Source: Thermoplasmatota archaeon (GTDB lineage Archaea; Thermoplasmatota; Thermoplasmata; Thermoplasmatales; Thermoplasmataceae). From it: DNA of 7,478 bases. Below are positions 1 to 5,510 of this stretch, piece after piece. The stretch spans positions 1 through 7,478 of the forward strand of contig JAMCUV010000018.1 in assembly GCA_023379345.1 (NCBI GenBank), read 5' to 3'. Made by a program: the position numbers and the translations under genes. Under the pieces are notes generated by a model. The model searched no databases. It was given only the letters and a program-made list of their open reading frames with translations, and was not told where the DNA came from. Every line of letters starts with the position of its first letter. Positions within the stretch are counted from its first letter, which is position 1.

Positions 1-269
1 AGGACGCGCTTTCCCCTGATATTGAGGACACCTGGGTCCCTGAGAACAGCCTTTCCGTCCTGGGTGGCGGTTATTCCCCAGTGCTCCGTCTTTATGGAAA
101 GCAAATCCTTAATCCACAGTGAATCGGAGAGAATCCTGGCCGGAACAAGTCCACCACGTGACAATCCTATGATGAGATCCGGGGTGAACGTGTTAACTAT
201 CTGTTTCCTGACTTCATCACACCATCTTTCTATATCATCCCATGTGACTGCCTTTGCCCTGAACTCCAT
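1..269 (-). CDS. Purine-type phosphoribosyltransferase, N-terminal part, cut by window edge
   Basis: This is an open frame of 89 complete codons that runs off the left edge. The ATG at 269 is preceded by a strong Shine-Dalgarno (AAGGAGGTTA) six bases upstream, which fixes the start. Residues 30-49 read PDLIIGLSRGGLVPARILSD. This is the first beta strand and pyrophosphate-binding loop (SRGG, 37-40) typical of archaeal PRTases of the Gpt/COG2236 type, which transfer a purine base to PRPP and release PPi. The last visible residues (NIRGKRVL, 83-90) are what normally precedes the PRPP-binding acidic motif (VDDxxDTG type), which lies outside the window. Base specificity (guanine, xanthine, hypoxanthine or adenine) cannot be read from this half. 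The gene lies 80 bases downstream of ppdK on the same strand and could be partly co-transcribed with it. The family call is fairly sure; the substrate is unknown. Confidence 0.85.
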   Translation of the reverse strand, partial: MEFRAKAVTWDDIERWCDEVRKQIVNTFTPDLIIGLSRGGLVPARILSDSLWIKDLLSIKTEHWGITATQDGKAVLRDPGVLNIRGKRV

Positions 270-272
270 TCT

Positions 273-282
273 TAACCTCCTT
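273..282 (-). promoter_or_regulatory. Strong Shine-Dalgarno for the phosphoribosyltransferase
   Basis: The minus strand reads AAGGAGGTTA, with GGAGG at 280-276 and six bases before the ATG at 269. It closely matches the complement of the archaeal 16S rRNA 3' end, so this gene is translated from a leadered message. This differs from the apparently leaderless ppdK and stomatin genes in the same window. Confidence 0.85.
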
Positions 283-298
283 GATATCCTCTGCTTAG

Positions 299-306
299 CT
301 TAAAAT
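299..306 (-). promoter_or_regulatory. Weak TATA-like element upstream of the phosphoribosyltransferase
   Basis: The minus strand reads ATTTTAAG. A transcript starting about 25 bases downstream would begin near 277, inside the Shine-Dalgarno. The element is therefore poorly placed for a leadered message, and read-through from ppdK is an alternative. It is a tentative call. Confidence 0.3.
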
Positions 307-313
307 TTCCCCA

Positions 314-328
314 CGGTGAAAGCCACCG
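314..328 (-). terminator. Small stem-loop after ppdK, possible terminator or 3'-end element
   Basis: CGGTG (314-318) and CACCG (324-328) form a perfect 5-bp stem with a 5-base loop, 21 bases past the ppdK stop. On the minus strand it is followed by TGGGGAAATTTTAA, which gives only a four-base T run. Archaeal termination depends mainly on T-rich tracts, so the fit is modest. The element could separate ppdK from the PRTase or simply mark the processed 3' end of ppdK mRNA. Confidence 0.35.
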
Positions 329-349
329 CAGGGCATTGCATGATTGCTT

Positions 350-3046
350 TTACGCCGGAATTCTGGCTTCCCCGGCTGCCGATGCTGATTCTTCATCACC
401 TATGGCAGCCCTGGCAGCCGCAAGCCTGGCAATGGGTATTCTGAATGGGGACGCTGACACATAATCAAGACCAATCCTGCTGCAGAATGCAACCGTATCA
501 GGATCGCCCCCGTGCTCCCCGCATATTCCTATCTCAAGTTCAGGGTTGGTCTCCCTTCCCTTCCTTACAGCTATTTTCATGAGCTCCCCGACTCCTGACT
601 GGTCTATTGTGCTGAAGGGATCGTTCTCAAGTATTCCCTCCTCGATGTACCTTGCCAGGAATTTCCCCTCTGCATCATCACGGCTGTACCCGAAAGTCAT
701 CTGCGTAAGGTCGTTGGTACCGAAGGAGAAGAAGTCAGCATACCGTGCAATTTCGTCGGCGGTCACGCATGCGCGTGGAATCTCGATCATTGTGCCGAAC
801 TTGTATTGCACACTGCCATCAGGGTCCTCGCTCTTCACCACTGTTTCAAGCCTTTCTCTCAGGACCCTGATCTCGCTCCTGTGCCCAACCAGCGGTATCA
901 TTATTTCCGGGAATATTTTCTTGCCTTCAGACTGGACCTGCATTGCCGCCCTGATAATGGCCCTCACCTGCATCTCGTAGATCTCGGGATAGCTGATGCC
1001 AAGCCTGCATCCCCGGAATCCAAGCATGGGATTGAATTCCTCCAGGTTCTTGATGGCCGTATAAATCTTCTCAATGTCCTGGAGCCTCTTCCTGTCCTCG
1101 TCGCTGACCTTCCTGCCCTTGGCAGCATTCCTGAGATCGTACATTTCCTTAATTACCTCCTCCTTGTCGGGAAGGAACTCGTGAAGCGGGGGATCCAGCA
1201 GCCTTATTATGACGGGGAAACCTTCCATTGTCCTGAAGAACTCGGTGAAATCATGGATCTGCATGGGCAGGAGCCTGTCAAGATGCCTTATTCTTTCCTC
1301 CGTGCTCGAGCTCATGATCATCTCCCTCATTATTGGAAGCCTGTCGTTGCCCAGGAACATTCTCTCAGTCCTGGCAAGCCCTATGCCTTCCGCACCAAGT
1401 TTCCTGGCCTCAATAGCTTCCTCCGGGGTGTTGGCGTTTGCCCTGACACCTATTTTCCTGAACCTGTCTGCCCACGAAAGGACGATGTCCATGTCACTGT
1501 TTGATCCCGGGGGCTCAGTATCCACGGTTCCCAGGTAAAATTCGCCTGATGTCCCATCCACCGTTATGATGTCGCCCTCCTTCACCGTGATATCTCCGGA
1601 CATCATCTTCCCTTCAGCAACATTTACCTTCAGGGATTCTGCCCCGACAACCGCGGGTTTTCCCATGGCCCTTGCAACGACGGCCGCGTGTGATGTCATG
1701 CCTCCTTTCTGCGTCAGGAATCCCTTTGAAACCACCATGCCTCTCACATCATCTGCAGTGGTCTCCGGCCTCACCAGTATGAGGGGCTTCTTCTCCTTTG
1801 ACATCTCTATGGCTCTCTCAGATGAGAAGACTGCCTGTCCCGTTGCGGCCCCGGGTGAAGCTGGTAGGCCAGTTCCCAGGACTGTTTCCTTTCCTGTCTT
1901 CTTTATCTGGGGGTGCATAAGGGAATCAAGCATTTTTGGCGTTATCCTCATCACGGCGTCCCTCTGGGTGATAACGCCTTCAGAAACCATGTCCCTGGCT
2001 ATCTTCAGGGCGGCCTTTGCAGTTCTCTTTCCCGATCTTGTCTGGAGAAGATAGAAAACGTCGTCCTCCACAGTGAACTCAATATCCTGCATGTCTCCAT
2101 AGTGTTTCTCCAGCTTTTCTGCTGAATCCAGCAGCGCCCTGTATGCTGACGGCAACTCCCTGGACATGTCGGAAATGTGGCGTGGAGTCCTGATGCCCGA
2201 TACAACGTCCTCTCCCTGTGCATTCACCAGATATTCTGCAAACAGTACCTTTTCGCCGGAGTTGGGATCCCTTGTGAATGCAACCCCGGTGGCGGATCTG
2301 GAGCCGGTGTTTCCAAATACCATGGATACTATGCTGACCGCCGTCCCCATCCACTCTCCAATGCCATTCTCCTTCCGGTAAACCTGTGCTCTGGGTGAAT
2401 TCCATGACCGGAATACCGCCTCTATGGCCTGCTCCATCTGTTCCCTGACATCCTGCGGGAAAACCTTTCCGTGAGCTTCGTATATTCCACCGTAAATCTT
2501 TATGAGATCAGATATGTCTGCCGGATCCAGGTCAGTGTCGAACTTTCTTCCTCGCTTTTCCTTGATGTCTTCAAGGGCATCGGAAAATTCTCTGCTGTCT
2601 ATTCCCAGAACAATTGATCCGAACATCTGCATCAGCCTTCTGTAGGAATCCAGCGCAAATCTTCTGTTTCCTGAACGTTTTTCAAGGCCCTTCAGCGTTT
2701 CGCTGTTCAGGCCCACATTGAGAACAGTGTCCATCATTCCGGGCATGCTGACAGGTGCCCCGGATCTGACCGAAACAAGCAGGGGGTTTTCCGGATCGCC
2801 AAACCTTCGTCCTGACTGCTTTTCCACATGCTTAAGCGCAGTCCACACCTGGTCCATCATTCCGGCTGGGAAGTCCTCCACCTTCAGGTATTCCCTGCAA
2901 GCCTCTGTGGTTATGGTGAAACCTGGAGGGACATTCAGTCCGATTCGGGTCATCTCCGCAAGCCCGGCTCCCTTTCCACCCAGCAGATCAACCATTTCCT
3001 TGCTTCCTTCCTGGAACAGGTAAACGTATTTTCTGTCTTTATTCAC
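350..3046 (-). CDS. ppdK: Pyruvate, phosphate dikinase (PPDK)
   Basis: This cytoplasmic enzyme interconverts ATP + Pi + pyruvate and AMP + PPi + PEP. In this type of archaeon it serves PEP synthesis for gluconeogenesis, or reversibly glycolysis. The 898 residues carry the full family layout. The N-terminal nucleotide-binding region has GGKGAGLAEM (23-32), the SVRSGAPVSMPGMMDT loop (92-107), and E323 and R337 at the ATP site. The swivelling phosphohistidine domain has GGMTSHAAVVAR, with catalytic H453 and adjacent T451, the position that is regulated in plant PPDK. The C-terminal PEP/pyruvate barrel has R559, R615, E755, N778 and catalytic C842 in GICGEHGGDP. The start is GTG at 3046, because a TGA lies three codons upstream and no in-frame ATG is near. 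No Shine-Dalgarno is visible and a TATA-like box sits about 23 bases upstream, so the message is probably leaderless. From memory, bacterial PPDK is about 874 residues; the extra length is an insertion of about 12 residues near 620-750 and a C-terminal tail of about 15. Confidence 0.98.
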   Translation of the reverse strand: MNKDRKYVYLFQEGSKEMVDLLGGKGAGLAEMTRIGLNVPPGFTITTEACREYLKVEDFPAGMMDQVWTALKHVEKQSGRRFGDPENPLLVSVRSGAPVSMPGMMDTVLNVGLNSETLKGLEKRSGNRRFALDSYRRLMQMFGSIVLGIDSREFSDALEDIKEKRGRKFDTDLDPADISDLIKIYGGIYEAHGKVFPQDVREQMEQAIEAVFRSWNSPRAQVYRKENGIGEWMGTAVSIVSMVFGNTGSRSATGVAFTRDPNSGEKVLFAEYLVNAQGEDVVSGIRTPRHISDMSRELPSAYRALLDSAEKLEKHYGDMQDIEFTVEDDVFYLLQTRSGKRTAKAALKIARDMVSEGVITQRDAVMRITPKMLDSLMHPQIKKTGKETVLGTGLPASPGAATGQAVFSSERAIEMSKEKKPLILVRPETTADDVRGMVVSKGFLTQKGGMTSHAAVVARAMGKPAVVGAESLKVNVAEGKMMSGDITVKEGDIITVDGTSGEFYLGTVDTEPPGSNSDMDIVLSWADRFRKIGVRANANTPEEAIEARKLGAEGIGLARTERMFLGNDRLPIMREMIMSSSTEERIRHLDRLLPMQIHDFTEFFRTMEGFPVIIRLLDPPLHEFLPDKEEVIKEMYDLRNAAKGRKVSDEDRKRLQDIEKIYTAIKNLEEFNPMLGFRGCRLGISYPEIYEMQVRAIIRAAMQVQSEGKKIFPEIMIPLVGHRSEIRVLRERLETVVKSEDPDGSVQYKFGTMIEIPRACVTADEIARYADFFSFGTNDLTQMTFGYSRDDAEGKFLARYIEEGILENDPFSTIDQSGVGELMKIAVRKGRETNPELEIGICGEHGGDPDTVAFCSRIGLDYVSASPFRIPIARLAAARAAIGDEESASAAGEARIPA

Positions 3047-3064
3047 AATTGTTCATCCCAGAGC

Positions 3065-3072
3065 ATAAATAA
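3065..3072 (-). promoter_or_regulatory. TATA-box promoter of ppdK, probably leaderless
   Basis: The minus strand reads TTATTTAT, preceded by the purine-rich ACAAAAAG as a possible BRE. Its centre is about 23 bases upstream of the GTG at 3046. That spacing puts transcription start at or near the start codon. With no Shine-Dalgarno in between, it supports leaderless initiation. The placement is slightly short of the usual 25-27 bases, so the exact box is uncertain. Confidence 0.55.
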
Positions 3073-3160
3073 CTTTTTGTTCATAATTCGTCGAAGATCG
3101 TTGAAACAGATTAATATTGAACAGCAGAGATTTTTATTTAGTTCATCACTGCGGGTCTTT

Positions 3161-3173
3161 GTGAAAAATTCAC
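3161..3173. repeat. Perfect short palindrome GTGAA-AAA-TTCAC
   Basis: Two 5-base arms flank a 3-base A spacer. The palindrome begins about 25 bases after the centre of a plus-strand TATA-like tract, TTTTTATTTA (3131-3140), where an archaeal transcript would start. This geometry suits a dimeric regulator's operator over an initiation site. The motif is short enough to occur by chance, and no second copy was found in the window. Confidence 0.45.
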
Positions 3174-3295
3174 GAAATCATTAAATATCATGTGAGCGCT
3201 TAGATATGAATTAACCGGAATACCATCTGAAAACGGGGACACCGCCCCAGAATTATTCTTGAAACCGTGCTTCCGCCATTCCCATTGATGCATCC

Positions 3296-3316
3296 GTGTC
3301 ACGCTTTTTCTGACAC
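3296..3316. repeat. Perfect 6-bp inverted repeat with 9-base loop
   Basis: GTGTCA (3296-3301) and TGACAC (3311-3316) flank a loop containing five consecutive T. The element lies about 50 bases upstream of the stomatin TATA box. It could be an operator for that gene or part of an untranslated structured RNA. It is not followed by a T-rich tract on either strand that would make it a convincing terminator. Confidence 0.45.
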
Positions 3317-3366
3317 ATGATATTAGATTATTACTGAAAAATGAAAGATCAGAATGTCCAAAACAG

Positions 3367-3373
3367 TTTAATA
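3367..3373 (+). promoter_or_regulatory. TATA-box promoter of the stomatin gene, leaderless
   Basis: The plus strand reads TTTAATA, preceded by the purine-rich AAACAG (BRE-like). Its centre at 3370 is 25 bases before the ATG at 3395, the spacing expected if transcription starts at the start codon. No Shine-Dalgarno is present. The same octamer GTTTAATA recurs twelve bases further on (3378-3385), too close to the ATG to act as its TATA box. This promoter decides the start of the stomatin gene, because it lies inside the longer frame that begins at 3341. Confidence 0.7.
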
Positions 3374-3394
3374 GGCTGTTTAATATATTCATCA

Positions 3395-4210
3395 ATGAGC
3401 GGGCTCGATATTTTTCTGATAATAATAGTGCTTATTATCCTGATAATCCTGCTTTCCGGCCTTCACATCCTGAAGGAATGGGAAAGAGGCGCTGTGTTCA
3501 CCCTTGGAAGGTTCTCAATGCTTAAGGGTCCAGGCGTTATTTATGTATGGCCAATAGTAAGCAAGGTAAATCCCATCCTCTCGACAAGGATCCAGGTTGT
3601 ATCATTCAAGACAGAGAGCACATTCACCAAGGATAATGTTCCAATCAATGTTGATGCGGTCATGTATTTCCAGATTGTGGATCCGCAAAAGGCTGTCCTC
3701 AATGTGGATAACTTCGCAGCTGCCACGAATTACTCAGCGCAGACTACCCTGAGGGAAGTGCTTGGAAAGAGTTCATTTGACGAGGTTCTTTCGGAAAGGG
3801 AGAAGATCGGAGAAGCAGCCAGGCAGATCATAGATGAGAAGACCGAGAACTGGGGAATAAAGGTTTCATCCGTTGAAATCAGGGACGTGGTTGTTCCACA
3901 GAACCTTCAGGAGGCAATGTCAAGGCAGGCATCAGCCGAGAGGGAAAGAAGATCGAGGGTAACTCTGGCACTTGCCGAGGTTGAGGCTGCCCAGAAGATG
4001 GTTGAGGCTGCGAACCAGTATTCGGACAATCCCACAGCTTTCCAGCTCAGGTGGATGAATATACTTTATGAAATAGGTCTTGAGGGCAAGGGAACACTGA
4101 TGATGATACCTGCCAACACTCCTGCAGTTGGAACATTCAATGCGATGTCCATACTGGGCATGGAGAACCAGGTCAAGGCAAATCTGGAGAGGGAGAAAGC
4201 CTCCCATTAA
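3395..4210 (+). CDS. Stomatin/prohibitin (SPFH)-family membrane protein
   Basis: This 271-residue protein has a hydrophobic N-terminal anchor at about residues 4-23 (LDIFLIIIVLIILIILLSGL). Next comes the stomatin signature region (LKEWERGAVFTLGRF, then GPGVIYVWPIV) and the SPFH core with VPINVDAVMYFQIVDP. The helical region follows with EAMSRQASAERERRSRVTLA and AEVEAAQKMVEAANQY, rich in Glu, Arg and Ala and likely to form an oligomerising coiled coil. Family members form membrane-bound ring or cage oligomers; some archaeal ones are cleaved by a partner NfeD protease. No nfeD lies beside this gene: upstream is divergent ppdK and downstream is convergent ksgA. The frame is open back to 3341, but the ATG at 3395 is preferred because it starts just before the membrane anchor and a TATA box sits 25 bases upstream. 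Its last 38 bases overlap ksgA tail to tail. The cellular role is unknown. Confidence 0.95.
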   Translation: MSGLDIFLIIIVLIILIILLSGLHILKEWERGAVFTLGRFSMLKGPGVIYVWPIVSKVNPILSTRIQVVSFKTESTFTKDNVPINVDAVMYFQIVDPQKAVLNVDNFAAATNYSAQTTLREVLGKSSFDEVLSEREKIGEAARQIIDEKTENWGIKVSSVEIRDVVVPQNLQEAMSRQASAERERRSRVTLALAEVEAAQKMVEAANQYSDNPTAFQLRWMNILYEIGLEGKGTLMMIPANTPAVGTFNAMSILGMENQVKANLEREKASH

Positions 4211-4943
4211 GGTAACGCCTTGCAATATCCAGAAGCTCAGTGGGGCTGAAGTCATCAACCCTTTTTCCTCCAACATCCTCCGGAAGCCCTTCCAGGATGC
4301 TTGATAATTTTTTTCTTCTCTTGGAGAATATATCCCTGAAAACAGGATCTGCTTTTCTCAGTTCCTCCAAGTTTGCATCTGGCCTGGGAGTTATGCGAAC
4401 TATTCTTGAATTTACCTTTGGGGCTGGCGTGAAACAGGTGCGCGGAACATTTCTCACGCTCCTGATGACGTACCTGAGCTGTGCATTCACGCTGATCCTG
4501 GAATAAGAATTATCTCCAGGACCGGCAACCAGGCGCTGGGCAAATTCTTCCTGAAACATAAGTATAGCAGCCCTGAACCTGAATGATTCAAGCCGGAACA
4601 GTATTGGCGATGAAATCTGGTATGGAACATTGCCCATGATTCCATCATATTCACCAGGCTCAAACTCAAGAATGTCTCCCTTAACAACTTTGAGCCTGCT
4701 TTCCTGAATCTCATCCCTGAATCTTATGGAGAGGTTTTCAACAAACCTGTGATCGCTTTCAACAGCAGTCACCATGTATCCGCTGTTCAGGAGCAGCCCT
4801 GTTATGATTCCGCCGCCGGGGCCTATCTCAAGTATGTGGCTCCCTGCAGGGAGATCAAGTGCCCTCACCTCAAGTGATGCAATGTTTTTGTCGGAGAGGA
4901 AAACCTGCCCATATCGCCTTGTGTATTTGTGATCCTGTTTCAA
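4173..4943 (-). CDS. ksgA: 16S rRNA (adenine-N6,N6)-dimethyltransferase, KsgA/Dim1 family
   Basis: This enzyme uses S-adenosylmethionine to dimethylate two adjacent adenines in the 3'-terminal helix 45 of small-subunit rRNA, late in 30S assembly. The 256-residue protein shows the family motifs in order. They are GQVFLSD (12-18), SAM motif I LEIGPGGG (38-45), the acidic E62 after strand 2, GD at 89-90, and the catalytic NVPYQISSP (105-113, a variant of NLPYxISSP). QEEFAQRL (131-138) and FTPAPKVNSRIVRI (171-184) follow, then a basic KRRKKL helix typical of the C-terminal domain. The start is TTG at 4943, one base past the DUF655 stop. The next Met is residue 57, past motif I, so TTG is needed, and translation is probably coupled to DUF655. 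Homology appears to end near residue 245. The final eleven residues (NGRLSPSPDLP) are encoded entirely antisense to the end of the stomatin gene. Confidence 0.95.
   Translation of the reverse strand: MKQDHKYTRRYGQVFLSDKNIASLEVRALDLPAGSHILEIGPGGGIITGLLLNSGYMVTAVESDHRFVENLSIRFRDEIQESRLKVVKGDILEFEPGEYDGIMGNVPYQISSPILFRLESFRFRAAILMFQEEFAQRLVAGPGDNSYSRISVNAQLRYVIRSVRNVPRTCFTPAPKVNSRIVRITPRPDANLEELRKADPVFRDIFSKRRKKLSSILEGLPEDVGGKRVDDFSPTELLDIARRYLNGRLSPSPDLP
4308..4321 (+). terminator. T-rich tract, possible terminator for the stomatin transcript
   Basis: Seven consecutive T at 4308-4314 are followed by CTTCTCT on the plus strand, about 100 bases past the stomatin stop and inside ksgA read antisense. 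Archaeal RNA polymerase terminates at such tracts without a hairpin. The tract is also the complement of the Lys/Arg codons for the conserved basic KRRKKL segment of KsgA, so it may exist only for coding reasons. Confidence 0.35.
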
Positions 4944-4944
4944 G

Positions 4945-5493
4945 TTATCTTGCCACGAAGAGCTTGTGTTTCTCGTATCTTTCCTGGAGTTCCTGGACTA
5001 TCCTGCTTGCCACCATTTTCTGAGGGTTATGGATTGTCTTGACCCGATCAGCAAGATCCTGGAAACTGGAGAAGGGCTTCTTCTTCCTTTCCTCGATTAT
5101 GGTCCACATGGTCTTGTTGCCCAGTCCGGGAAGAAGCTCCAGTGAATGCATTCTCGCATTGATGGATTCTGCCTCATTGAAAAATTTGATAAAGTCAGGT
5201 TCCCTCTTGTTCACGATCCCCTCCAGGACAAATGGAAGCTCATTCTGGGCAGCGCTTGTGAGGTCAGCATAGGATATGCGGCGCTTGACAGAAAGCACTC
5301 TGTCCCTGAGTTTTGGTTCCTTGCCTATGTAAATGCGGTCCCCTATTGTTATAACAGCATTTTCCTTCGGGATGATCTCAAGAAGCTTGAACTCTGTCTC
5401 CCCCACTGCAAGAACCAGAGGAGTCTTGCGGTACCCCTTGTCCTCTGATCTGCCCTGAGGCAGGTAATCTATGACATAGGCGTATTCTTCCAA
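4945..5493 (-). CDS. DUF655 family protein with helix-hairpin-helix region
   Basis: This 182-residue protein matches the archaeal DUF655 family, whose members carry an N-terminal beta-rich, OB-like half and a C-terminal helix-hairpin-helix half. Visible here are MEEYAYVIDYLPQG at the N-terminus and beta-rich segments with IGDRIYIGK (50-58). The basic RDRVLSVKRRISY (63-75) follows. The helix-hairpin-helix element is LELLPGLGNKTMWTIIEERK (118-137), followed by PFSSFQDLADRV. Such elements bind nucleic acid backbones, so a role in RNA or DNA binding is likely, but no reaction is established. Its place between rpoF and ksgA suggests ribosome assembly or transcription. The start is a TTG at 5493, supported by a strong GGAGG nine bases upstream; a TGA lies upstream in frame and the next Met is residue 115. 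The family call is sure; the function is unknown. Confidence 0.92.
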   Translation of the reverse strand: MEEYAYVIDYLPQGRSEDKGYRKTPLVLAVGETEFKLLEIIPKENAVITIGDRIYIGKEPKLRDRVLSVKRRISYADLTSAAQNELPFVLEGIVNKREPDFIKFFNEAESINARMHSLELLPGLGNKTMWTIIEERKKKPFSSFQDLADRVKTIHNPQKMVASRIVQELQERYEKHKLFVAR

Positions 5494-5502
5494 AAATAAT
5501 AA

Positions 5503-5507
5503 CCTCC
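5503..5507 (-). promoter_or_regulatory. Shine-Dalgarno that supports the TTG start of the DUF655 gene
   Basis: The minus strand reads GGAGG (within CTGGAGGTTA), nine bases before the TTG at 5493, in the 17-base gap after rpoF. No in-frame ATG or GTG lies nearby, so this site decides the start. Confidence 0.8.
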
Positions 5508-5510
5508 AGT

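Larger units (their letters stand above)
3047..3394. other. Divergent intergenic region between ppdK and the stomatin gene
   Basis: This is a 348-base, AT-rich stretch between divergently transcribed genes. It holds the ppdK TATA box (3065-3072) and the stomatin TATA box (3367-3373). It also holds a further plus-strand TATA-like tract (3131-3140), a 13-base palindrome (3161-3173), a GGGG/CCCC mini-hairpin (3235-3248), the 8-base palindrome GATGCATC (3287-3294) and a 6-bp hairpin (3296-3316). GTTCAT occurs three times (3051, 3079, 3141). An 85-codon open frame on the minus strand (3138-3395) has no recognisable motif and codon use unlike the neighbours, so it is not called. No tRNA or other RNA gene was recognised. 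The length exceeds what two core promoters need, so operator sites or a small RNA remain possible. Confidence 0.8.

Noticed and set aside
22..303. Open frame of 93 codons on the plus strand at the left edge
   Set aside because: It is antisense to the phosphoribosyltransferase, which has a clear Shine-Dalgarno and PRTase motif on the minus strand.
806..1504. Open frame of 232 codons on the plus strand inside ppdK
   Set aside because: It is antisense to highly conserved PPDK sequence and has no family resemblance, so it is a shadow frame caused by codon bias.
1566..2054. Open frame of 162 codons on the plus strand inside ppdK
   Set aside because: It is the antisense of the phosphohistidine domain of PPDK, with no independent evidence.
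3039..3056. Five-residue upstream frame (ATG at 3056) ending over the ppdK GTG start, resembling a regulatory leader peptide
   Set aside because: The best TATA box puts transcription start near 3046, so this ATG would not be in the message. It could be revisited if a longer ppdK leader is mapped.
3235..3248. GGGG/CCCC mini-hairpin with six-base loop
   Set aside because: A four-base-pair stem with no T-rich tract next to it is too short to call a terminator or riboswitch.
3287..3294. 8-base palindrome GATGCATC
   Set aside because: Palindromes of this length occur by chance, and no second copy or partner site was seen.
3341..3394. Eighteen-residue N-terminal extension of the stomatin gene from the ATG at 3341
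   Set aside because: It would place the TATA box 25 bases before the 3395 ATG inside the coding region and add a non-conserved segment ahead of the membrane anchor.
3138..3395. 85-codon open frame on the minus strand in the divergent intergenic region
   Set aside because: It has no recognisable motif, hydrophobic pattern or Shine-Dalgarno. Its start would be TTG or ATG within the stomatin promoter, its codon use differs from neighbouring genes (CGG as frequent as AGA, no AGG), and it spans two palindromic elements. It is most likely a chance frame.
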